Positions 56,454 through 64,000 of a DNA stretch of 64,000 nt are shown one piece after another (the stretch's first letter is position 1; the number at the start of each line of letters is the position of its first letter). This DNA is from Alteromonas hispanica (GTDB taxonomy: Bacteria; Pseudomonadota; Gammaproteobacteria; Enterobacterales; Alteromonadaceae): positions 186,001 to 250,000 of the forward strand of contig NZ_JAAAWP010000003.1 in the NCBI RefSeq assembly GCF_010500915.1. The letters run 5' to 3'. The notes below the pieces were generated by a model. It saw nothing but the letters and a program-made list of their open reading frames with translations. It ran no database searches and was not told the DNA's origin. The position numbers and the translations under genes were made by a program.

Positions 56454-57791
56454 TTAATTACCATTAAAATACGCGGCTTTACCCGATGAAACTGCAGAAG
56501 TTGATAACAACCTTTTCTTAGATTTCTCCGAGCGAGCCACTTTATCTAGCATAGACTGCGTAATGAGTACAACGCCATGAGGACTCACTCTTAATCCGCG
56601 TTCGCGGTCGTAGTTATGGTCGAATCCTGCTTCAAAATGTGCAGGAATGCGGCAATTATGCGCTACGATCACGCGATACAGTTTGCAATGCTCAGCAATA
56701 TGCGCATTGGGTAACACGATACATTTTTCTACATTAACCTCATGCGATACGCTAGCGCCATAGAATAAAAGCGACTTTGTGATTTTACTTATTCCTACTA
56801 TACAACCGTTGGAAATTAATGAATCACTAACCGTTCTTGCAGCACAATTATTGCCTGTAAACTTAGCAGGGGGCAGAGACGCTTGCTCACACCAAATGGG
56901 CCAATGCTTATCGTACAAATCAATTTTATTTTCGCTATCAAGCAGCGCCATATTAGCTAACCAATAAGAGTCGATAGTGCCTACATCACGCCAGTAAGGA
57001 TCTTGAGCGCCCTGAATATCTTTGAATCGGTATGCTTGAACGAAAAAGTTGTTTAGTACTGAAGGGATAATGTTTTTGCCAAAGTCATGCTCTGAGATGC
57101 TGCTTTGCGCATCGGTTGTTAGCTGTTCGAGTAAAAATTCAGTATCAAAAATATAGTTTCCCATAGACGCAAGGGTATAACCTGGTCTGTCTTCTAGCGC
57201 TTCGGGTGACAATGGCTTTTCTTCAAAAGAGGTGACCCTGTCGCTCTCATCAACATTCATAACGCCAAATTGACCAGCCGCTTCCGCAATAGGCACTTCA
57301 ATACATGCAACGCTTAGGTCGCTACCCTGCGATACGTGCTGACGAAGCATTAAGCGATAATCCATTTTGTAGATATGATCACCCGCCAACACCATCACAT
57401 ATTTAGCACCAGAATCGCGAATGAAGTCTTTGTTCTGATACAACGCATCCGCAGTACCTAAATACCAATCGGATGGGAATTGCTGAGACGCAGGCAATAC
57501 CTCAAACGAATGTCCGAACTCTTGATTAAATCTAGCCCACCCTTGGATAAGATGATGGACCAAGTTTCTAGACTTATATTGCGTCATCACTCCTATTTTC
57601 TTCAGGCCAGAGTTCACACAGTTCGACAGTGGAAAATCGATAATTCGATAGTGACCACCAAAGTCTAGGCCTGGTTTTGCAATAGACTCAGTTAACTCAA
57701 ATAAACGCGTTCCTTGGCCACCCGCTAAAATCAATACTACGGTTTGGTCGCATAATTGCTGTATATCAACAGCTACAGTATGCTTGCTCAT
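56454..57791 (-). CDS. glgC: Glucose-1-phosphate adenylyltransferase
   Basis: About 445 residues. GlgC hallmarks are VVLILAGGQGTRL, KPGLDFGGHYRIIDFPLSNCVNSG, GTADALYQN, LAGDHIYKMDY, and a C-terminal left-handed beta-helix region. It makes ADP-glucose for glycogen synthesis. The start ATG 57791 is preferred over 57836 because GGAG lies six bases before it. It stands alone; no glgA or glgB is in the window. Confidence 0.95.
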   Translation of the reverse strand: MSKHTVAVDIQQLCDQTVVLILAGGQGTRLFELTESIAKPGLDFGGHYRIIDFPLSNCVNSGLKKIGVMTQYKSRNLVHHLIQGWARFNQEFGHSFEVLPASQQFPSDWYLGTADALYQNKDFIRDSGAKYVMVLAGDHIYKMDYRLMLRQHVSQGSDLSVACIEVPIAEAAGQFGVMNVDESDRVTSFEEKPLSPEALEDRPGYTLASMGNYIFDTEFLLEQLTTDAQSSISEHDFGKNIIPSVLNNFFVQAYRFKDIQGAQDPYWRDVGTIDSYWLANMALLDSENKIDLYDKHWPIWCEQASLPPAKFTGNNCAARTVSDSLISNGCIVGISKITKSLLFYGASVSHEVNVEKCIVLPNAHIAEHCKLYRVIVAHNCRIPAHFEAGFDHNYDRERGLRVSPHGVVLITQSMLDKVARSEKSKKRLLSTSAVSSGKAAYFNGN

Positions 57792-58107
57792 TTGCATCTC
57801 CGCTTTGTTGCGTGAGGGCGCGACAGCTATATACACCTGTATGGTTGCGCATCGTCATACGGCTGTTTTACATCTATACAAGATAGACTAAGTTCAATCA
57901 TATTAAACCTATGAACCACGCCAATTACGTTGATCTTCATCAATTAGACAGGGAATACTTTTTAACCAGTCATCGTCAGATTTGAAGATGCGCTGCTAAA
58001 ACAGCAAGAAACGTATTGCTCGAGGAACTGCGAGAATGGGAAATATTGGTATATAGCTCAGCTTTTAAATAACTGAAAGCCAGTGGGAAGCGAGCAATAA
58101 GTTAAAG

Positions 58108-58809
58108 CTAAAGTTGTGACTTGTTTGCTATTACTATCATTTGAATTAGCAAACAACCACGTGTGATCACGCTCGCACCATTTAACAATATAAGTGGCCA
58201 GGCTATGGCAAAAGGCATAGTGAACGCAAATGCCAAAGTAGTTACGTCTTTAATCAAAATGCTTTGAAACAAGGTCGGCGAAAGTGCGCCTATCACTTGG
58301 CTACGCCTAATCACAAAAAGCTGATGTAGGGTGCCCTGAACCAGCAACGCTGTGACGATAAGCATCAGGGTGGTAGCACCGAGCTTTGCTAGGCCAGGAT
58401 AAGGCCGAAAACCGATAGAACAGACACCTACCACTACGGCAACAGCACAAAAACTAAATATAAAGCCTGTAGATAACGAGCGCCTGTCTCGCCATATCTG
58501 AAAAAGTATAACCAACACTAGGAGAATTGCGCCGAATCGCGTCCATACCAAATAATGACTAAGGGGCTCGATTGCAATACCGAAAATAAAGTTGGAATAA
58601 AATGCCAAAAAGCTTGAAGCGAACTGATTTGTCGACAAGCTTTTTGTAGGTGGTAAATTGCTGCTACGCAGCTTTTCAATGCTGATTATTTGCTTTACTA
58701 ACCCGTACCACGTCAGCAAAAAAGCGACGGCGCTTATGGTACCTAAAATGTGGTACAACAATAGGTGGTCCTCTATCCGTTCGAAGTAAAGTTTAAAACT
58801 GGCTCGCAT
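58108..58809 (-). CDS. Multi-span membrane protein of unknown function (PQ-loop-like)
   Basis: A polytopic protein of 233 residues from ATG 58809, with about seven membrane segments. One stretch (TKSLSTNQFASSFLAFYSNF) resembles PQ-loop/SWEET-type motifs, but the match is weak. A TTG at 58821 and a TTG before LYHILGT (GAGG upstream) are alternative starts. I do not recognise the family. Confidence 0.65.
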   Translation of the reverse strand: MRASFKLYFERIEDHLLLYHILGTISAVAFLLTWYGLVKQIISIEKLRSSNLPPTKSLSTNQFASSFLAFYSNFIFGIAIEPLSHYLVWTRFGAILLVLVILFQIWRDRRSLSTGFIFSFCAVAVVVGVCSIGFRPYPGLAKLGATTLMLIVTALLVQGTLHQLFVIRRSQVIGALSPTLFQSILIKDVTTLAFAFTMPFAIAWPLILLNGASVITRGCLLIQMIVIANKSQL

Positions 58810-59092
58810 CCACAATGGCAAGTATAGACTGAGAACTCATCAGTCTTGAAAGTATATTTTTGTTACACTTCTACGGCGAAAACAAGCTACGTTCAATAGA
58901 CATCGGCCCAAAAATTCTCCGTTGTATCAATTATTTGTTTAACTATTAAATTTTCTTGATATAGAGAGAACACTTCAGTAGGCTAATAAGGAGTGCTAAG
59001 GAAAGCACATTTTGTATACGGAAATTATACGCTAATCATCTGATTAACTTTCCTTAGTTGTGTCAAAAAAAGCACATCAAACGGAAAAAACG

Positions 59093-62000
59093 ATGATAAA
59101 TAAAATAAGCTTTGCCGTTTCAACGGCTCTTGCCGCGAGCGTAGTTCCTCCCTTAACCCTAGCAGACGTCACCGATATTTCAGTGGAGTCATACCGCAAC
59201 ACTCTAACTGTTACTGCACACAAAACGCAGAGTTTTGATTCGTTCGAGTATCGGTTGAAATATATATCCTCAGATTCGACAAATACGGTAGTCACTCCTT
59301 GGCAGTCTTCCAACAAATTTTCGATAGGGGCAAAGCACGGTAAGCTCTACCAAGTGACTCTTGAGGCGATGAATTTATCTACCGGTGATATCGTTAGTCT
59401 GTCTGAAAATAATGTATCACTGTCAAATACTCATCGTATCCTGCCTGTAGCTGCAAACAAGTCTGTTTACTTGTCACAAGAATCAGATAAATCAAATTCT
59501 GAAGGGAATTGGTTAAATGATTTTGCTGTCGATACTGACGCATTTCCGTTAATAAACATTACTTCCGACCTTACCTACAACGACAAAGCGTTTGATGGCA
59601 GCGCAGAAAACCTTCCGCTACTTAGCTCTTCTAATATAGAAGTAAGAGAAGACGGAAGATACGAAAGTATTACTAGGTTCGTTCAGCCCGACCCTAACTC
59701 AAGCCGCAAAATAGTCGACATCGTATTTGTTCACGATGATTCCGGTAGCTTGAACGACGAAGCGGCAAGTGTTCGTGCCAATATCCTCAGCTTTGTGCAG
59801 AGCCTATCCGACGAAAACTTTGATTATCGAATTGGTCTAGTACCCTATGGTGGTGGCGGTCGTTCCTATAGCTTTAGCAGCCCATCAGGGACACTTCTTG
59901 ACAATGGCAGCTTAACTTCTGACCCTTCCAAATTCCAAGCTTACATTGATCAAATGCAGTTTGATGGCGGCACAGAGCGTGCATTTGACGCTATAAAACT
60001 TGCTGCAAATGGCATTTTATGGCGCCCTTCCACGCAAAAGGTAGTCATTCTTGTAACCGATGAAAATAACGACTACGGCTCAACATCAGAACCAGAAGTA
60101 ACGCAAAGTTTACTTAATAATAATATTCTATTTTATGGCCTCACTGCGGGCCATGACGAGTTTGACCGCATCGCTGCCGCTACTTCTGGAAAAGTATTTG
60201 ACGTACGATCAGATTTCTCATCGATTTTGTCTGAAATCGGTGCCGACCTTTCTTCTAGGTATCAAACACAGTACGAAACCGATAACTCGAATCTCGATGG
60301 CGTAGAGCGTGTCATCAATTTCAACGTTACTGCCAGTGATAGCCAAGCAAACCCGATAGAAGGCAAATTTGAGCTTAGATACACACCTCAACTACCGGTT
60401 TCGCTTGAGTTAACCTCTGATACTCAAGCACTAATAAGCAGTGGACAACTGCCTAGTAAATCGCTCCCAATCCGTGTGGTAGCCGGTTCAGAGGTGGCAA
60501 TTTCAGCAATGAACTTGGGCTATCGCCACGACAGTGAATCGGGCTATAGCTTAGTGGGTATGATACAATCTTCTGATGGTTCATGGGTTGCGGAGATACC
60601 TGAAACAGCAGTTCAACAAGGGGCGCTAAACTTCTACATCTCTGCAGTAACTGATATTGGCGTAAAAACACTGCCTTCAGCAGACCCTCAAGAAAACCCT
60701 TTCATTGTTACTGTATTACCTAATGTACCGCCGGAATTTGCTCATACTCCTGTAGAAGCCACTCAAAAAGAAACAGAGCTCGTTATCGACGCTTTTGCGG
60801 AAGATGCAACAAACGAAGTAGCCGCTATAACCCTCTTTTATCGACAAATTGGTGCCCCGCTTTATACCGAAGTCCGTCAATCATTTGATGCGCCGCAAGC
60901 TAACTTCAGCGCGACTATTCCGGCAACTGAAGTCACTCAGCCAGGAATAGAGTACTTTTTAGTTGCTGAGGATGACTTTGGCAGCGAGGCCTTTAGTGGC
61001 AGCCCTGAAAACCCTCATCAGATCACTGTGCAAACTGATGCTATTCCAAGCGAATGTAATAACTATACTAATATCATGGTATGTGCTGATGACTTTGTTG
61101 TCTCTGCTGATAGCAATGAAGTACTCGCTAGTGGCAACGTTCAATTAGGAGCGACAGGCGGTAACACTGTTCTTGGTTTCTCAGGTGCGGTAACCATTGA
61201 CACTATTAGCAGCGAAGTTCGCTCTATTGGATTAGGTCGTCTTACAGCGCTAGACATGTCGATGTTATATAATTCAACAACAGCAGACTTACCATTAAGC
61301 ACTTTGTCTTTTACTATTGATGGTAATCTGGGTACGCCCGAGCTTTCCCCAATTAATGTCTTTGACTACTCGCTTCAAGGTATCTTTTTAAACGGTGGAA
61401 AAATTACCATAGGGCCTACCGAAGTGGTGATAGACACTTCTATGACCTTGCCATTAATGCAGAATTACGCGCTTCCTTTAGAGCAAAGAGCTTACCCTCT
61501 TGAAATAGGTGACTTGGTCCTATCACAAAATAGCGGTTCTTCTAGCGGTGAAATAATCGTAGACATAGATGAACTGCTAGGGACTAACTCTAGCAGCAGA
61601 ATAGGTAAATTTGGCAATAGTGGACTGTCAATTGAGCTTGATACATTGACAATCGACTTTTTGTCACCAGCGGTAGGAATTGCTGGTGCTGCTAATTGGA
61701 ATCAAAGCCAGTATGGCTTAGATGTAGGTCTTGGGCTTAACCCCGTAGGTATTAATTCCTTCGAGTTTAATTACAAAAACCTTAAGCGAAATAGTTTTGA
61801 GAGCGCAAGCAAAATTCCCATTGGAACAACGGGCTTCGTTATCGCTCATAAAAGTTCAGCGATAAAATGGAACAGAGCACCGAATGCAGCCGTAGGTGGC
61901 AGTATTTCTGGCTATTTCTCTGACTCACTTGGCGGGATGGCCAAAGCAGGCAGTAAAATAGGCGCTGATTTATTGAGCGGCTCACTTGGGCTGACTATTA

Positions 62001-64000
62001 GTAATATGGGAAGAACGTGGGCCGCCTCTGGGAACTTAAGTCTACTAGAACGATTCCCACTAGCGTCTACTGACCTTACGGCAGGCCTTCTTAGCTCTGG
62101 ACAATACGGTGCAAACTTAACAGGCAACATAAACATTGCCGATATGATAACCGGCACTGCATTATTTAACGCGCAGTCTGGAAACAGAATGACTCAGCTA
62201 AGGTCCAAAACTAATTTAAATGTTCAGCTTCCACGTAAAATTCCCTTCATAGGCGGAACGCGTTTAGGAGGTAAAAGCGCGGAAATGCTGTTCAGAACTG
62301 ATCATACCAACAACAACGCTCTTACTGCGTATTTCCAGTCATTGGTAAAATTAGGCTCTATCGATTTAGGAGTTCGCGTCGACTTCTCAGACCCCAAAGA
62401 TATCGACTTTGACTTGATTAAAAAGTCCAGTGTTTCAACACCTGTCGCAAGTTTCTCCGCAAATGGTTTAGCGAGTGAAGAGCTCTCCTTTACTATTCCA
62501 GAAAATGAAGTGTCTGTTCTCTTTGGCGCTATGACAGACTCAGGTCTTCCAGAAGTCGAATTAGTGCTCCCATCAGGTGATGTGCTTAAAGCGAATGATA
62601 TGCTAATTACGCTTGGTGACCCTGGCAACGATACGCTATCCCAATTTGCCTTTAACAACGGTGACAACCAGACGGTAATAGGGCTACAAGCGCCAGTTGG
62701 TGGTGAATACACCTTGCGTGTTGTTAACAGTGCAAATCTAACCGCGTTAGAAACCAGCATGGTAATTCCGAAAACACCACCTCAAGCAACGCTATCTAAC
62801 ATGCCTGCTAGCATAAATATTAGCGAGACATTGACATTTGAACTGGAACTTTCAAATGTTGACGGGCCCGCCATTGCTGAAATTCAACTAAGAGATGAAT
62901 CTGAGACCATAGAGCTAACTCTTGATGAAGTTGCTGTAACACCGGGTTCCAATACAATATCAGTTGCACTACCTTCTGGTATAAATAGCGATGATTTTTA
63001 TATTGTCGGTGTGGTTAGATACGACAACATGACAGTAGAAACTGTGTCGTTAAGTACGCTTTTTGTTGAAAACACAGCAGCACCAGAAGCTCCTACCAAC
63101 ATTGCAGCTACTTTCAGCAACGGCGGCGCTACAGTAAGTTGGGATAAGAGTAATACCACAGATATCGATGCTTATTATATTAAGGTTCTCAACGAAACGC
63201 GGAGGTCTTCTTCAGTAGTGGCTGTTTCAGGTTCGCTTGATAGTTTTGAGCTTGAAAATCTAACCAATGGCGATAATTATACTATTAGCATGGCTGCTTC
63301 TTTAGAAGATGGCCTTCGTAGCAATTTTGTAGGAAATGTCTACGGCTCTCCTATAGGTACTTTCGTATCCGGCTTTACCGACTTAGGCTTTGTCGATGCG
63401 TCGGTGACAGTAGTGTCTGAAACCGAAGTACGCGGCGAGCCTATTAAAGTGAACGCCACTATTGAAAACCGAGGGGACTTCACAGCGTATTCATCTCGAT
63501 TGAATTGCTACTTCTCAGAAGTAAGCGACGCTAACCTTGTTAATAGCACGCTAATTGGAAACTTAGCGCCTGGTGAAACATTAGCGGTAAGTTGCAATAT
63601 TGATCAGACTAAATTCGATAGTATCGGTAATGAAATTTACGTCACTATTGCCGACGTTCAACTACCTGACAACAAGCTCGCCAATAACCATGCTGTCGCT
63701 GAAAACCCTTTCTCTAAGAATGTGGCTCCTGTTGGTATAAGCGACGATATTGCGCTAGATGAAGACACTACTAAAGTACTTGATGTTATCAATAATGATA
63801 CCGACGATAACGGTGATACTTTAAGTATCGAAAGCTTCACTCAGCCATCATTTGGTAGCTTAGCAGTAAATAATGGTGTACTTACTTACACTCCAGACAG
63901 CGATTACTATGGTATGGATAGCTTTACCTACGTAGTCAGCGATGGCGAATTTTCGTCAGAAGAAACTCTTGTTACGTTAGACGTTCTACCAGTGAATGAT
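59093..64000 (+). CDS. Giant secreted protein: VWA domain, FN3, CARDB and Ig-like repeats, partial
   Basis: The frame is open from ATG 59093 to the window edge (1636 residues) without a stop. A signal peptide ends near LTLA-DVT. Residues about 208-390 are a von Willebrand A domain with a complete metal site: D215-D-S-G-S219, the threonine in GGTERAFD and the aspartate in LVTDENN. A long region without a recognised fold (about 650-1180) carries an internal beta-rich, PEP-like segment. Then a fibronectin type III-like domain (about 1330-1405), a CARDB-like domain (about 1430-1535, ending LPDNKLANN), and an Ig/cadherin-type repeat from about 1545 (DEDTT, NDTDDNGD, YYGMDSFTYVVSDG). Likely a surface adhesin or matrix protein; the anchor lies outside the window. 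Confidence 0.88.
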   Translation, partial: MINKISFAVSTALAASVVPPLTLADVTDISVESYRNTLTVTAHKTQSFDSFEYRLKYISSDSTNTVVTPWQSSNKFSIGAKHGKLYQVTLEAMNLSTGDIVSLSENNVSLSNTHRILPVAANKSVYLSQESDKSNSEGNWLNDFAVDTDAFPLINITSDLTYNDKAFDGSAENLPLLSSSNIEVREDGRYESITRFVQPDPNSSRKIVDIVFVHDDSGSLNDEAASVRANILSFVQSLSDENFDYRIGLVPYGGGGRSYSFSSPSGTLLDNGSLTSDPSKFQAYIDQMQFDGGTERAFDAIKLAANGILWRPSTQKVVILVTDENNDYGSTSEPEVTQSLLNNNILFYGLTAGHDEFDRIAAATSGKVFDVRSDFSSILSEIGADLSSRYQTQYETDNSNLDGVERVINFNVTASDSQANPIEGKFELRYTPQLPVSLELTSDTQALISSGQLPSKSLPIRVVAGSEVAISAMNLGYRHDSESGYSLVGMIQSSDGSWVAEIPETAVQQGALNFYISAVTDIGVKTLPSADPQENPFIVTVLPNVPPEFAHTPVEATQKETELVIDAFAEDATNEVAAITLFYRQIGAPLYTEVRQSFDAPQANFSATIPATEVTQPGIEYFLVAEDDFGSEAFSGSPENPHQITVQTDAIPSECNNYTNIMVCADDFVVSADSNEVLASGNVQLGATGGNTVLGFSGAVTIDTISSEVRSIGLGRLTALDMSMLYNSTTADLPLSTLSFTIDGNLGTPELSPINVFDYSLQGIFLNGGKITIGPTEVVIDTSMTLPLMQNYALPLEQRAYPLEIGDLVLSQNSGSSSGEIIVDIDELLGTNSSSRIGKFGNSGLSIELDTLTIDFLSPAVGIAGAANWNQSQYGLDVGLGLNPVGINSFEFNYKNLKRNSFESASKIPIGTTGFVIAHKSSAIKWNRAPNAAVGGSISGYFSDSLGGMAKAGSKIGADLLSGSLGLTISNMGRTWAASGNLSLLERFPLASTDLTAGLLSSGQYGANLTGNINIADMITGTALFNAQSGNRMTQLRSKTNLNVQLPRKIPFIGGTRLGGKSAEMLFRTDHTNNNALTAYFQSLVKLGSIDLGVRVDFSDPKDIDFDLIKKSSVSTPVASFSANGLASEELSFTIPENEVSVLFGAMTDSGLPEVELVLPSGDVLKANDMLITLGDPGNDTLSQFAFNNGDNQTVIGLQAPVGGEYTLRVVNSANLTALETSMVIPKTPPQATLSNMPASINISETLTFELELSNVDGPAIAEIQLRDESETIELTLDEVAVTPGSNTISVALPSGINSDDFYIVGVVRYDNMTVETVSLSTLFVENTAAPEAPTNIAATFSNGGATVSWDKSNTTDIDAYYIKVLNETRRSSSVVAVSGSLDSFELENLTNGDNYTISMAASLEDGLRSNFVGNVYGSPIGTFVSGFTDLGFVDASVTVVSETEVRGEPIKVNATIENRGDFTAYSSRLNCYFSEVSDANLVNSTLIGNLAPGETLAVSCNIDQTKFDSIGNEIYVTIADVQLPDNKLANNHAVAENPFSKNVAPVGISDDIALDEDTTKVLDVINNDTDDNGDTLSIESFTQPSFGSLAVNNGVLTYTPDSDYYGMDSFTYVVSDGEFSSEETLVTLDVLPVND

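Noticed and set aside
60453..62760. Several antisense open frames within the VWA protein gene
   Set aside because: The plus-strand frame is continuous with recognisable domains; the antisense frames are shadows.

Overview
The window looks like chromosome of a marine gammaproteobacterium of the Alteromonas type. This is inferred from gene content, not from a marker gene. The pointers are a laminarin-utilisation locus built on TonB-dependent receptors without SusD, lipoprotein GH16 and GH3 enzymes, a LexA-controlled YebG, a cydABX-cydDC cluster, ArfB, CsbD and several chemoreceptors. I see no rRNA, tRNA, CRISPR array, insertion sequence or prophage. The first gene (GAF-domain protein) and the last (giant VWA-domain surface protein) run off the ends.

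Layout. 1-3.5 kb: GAF protein, yebG with a LexA box, and an ABC exporter-type pair whose permease has a histidine-rich loop. 3.5-8 kb: a sensory block on the minus strand (PAS chemoreceptor, soluble histidine kinase, CZB chemoreceptor). 8.4-10.2 kb: a TSUP permease and a CDF metal exporter. 10.7-27 kb: a laminarin locus. It holds a GH16 endo-glucanase lipoprotein with three C-terminal repeats, a TonB receptor, a GH3 lipoprotein, a FucP-type transporter, a GH1 beta-glucosidase, a LacI-type regulator broken by a frameshift, and a sugar-porter transporter. A siderophore-type receptor sits inside it between two bidirectional terminators. Two pairs of LacI-family operators, each pair spaced 32-33 bp centre to centre, control both arms. 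27-33.4 kb: cytochrome bd oxidase (cydA, cydB and a 37-residue cydX) and its assembly exporter cydDC, with a terminator between cydX and cydD. 33.7-37 kb: a DUF3365 haem protein, a divergent sigma-54 activator with a cysteine-rich PAS domain, and a TSUP permease. 37.2-38 kb: a GGDEF remnant, then a structured RNA candidate with 15 GGA motifs, a sigma-54-like promoter and a strong terminator, resembling CsrB/RsmZ sponge RNAs. 38-40.4 kb: MFS transporter and Fur-box-controlled siderophore-interacting protein. 40.6-50.6 kb: CsbD, ArfB, a hydrolase, a ParS/MbcA-like antitoxin-fold protein, cytochrome b561 with YceI, NADH dehydrogenase II, a TonB receptor, DUF2721 and a nucleosidase lipoprotein. 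50.7-58.8 kb: FadL-type porin, a signalling cluster (periplasmic binding protein, hybrid kinase, diguanylate cyclase), GlgC and a membrane protein. 59.1 kb to end: secreted VWA protein.

How the parts fit. The laminarin locus would hydrolyse beta-1,3-glucan at the surface, import oligosaccharides through the TonB receptor, trim them with GH3 and GH1 and take up sugars through the two MFS carriers. GlgC could route surplus glucose to glycogen. The strongest candidates for something new are the GGA-rich RNA behind a sigma-54-like promoter (37.46-37.99 kb) and the broken LacI regulator in an otherwise intact locus.
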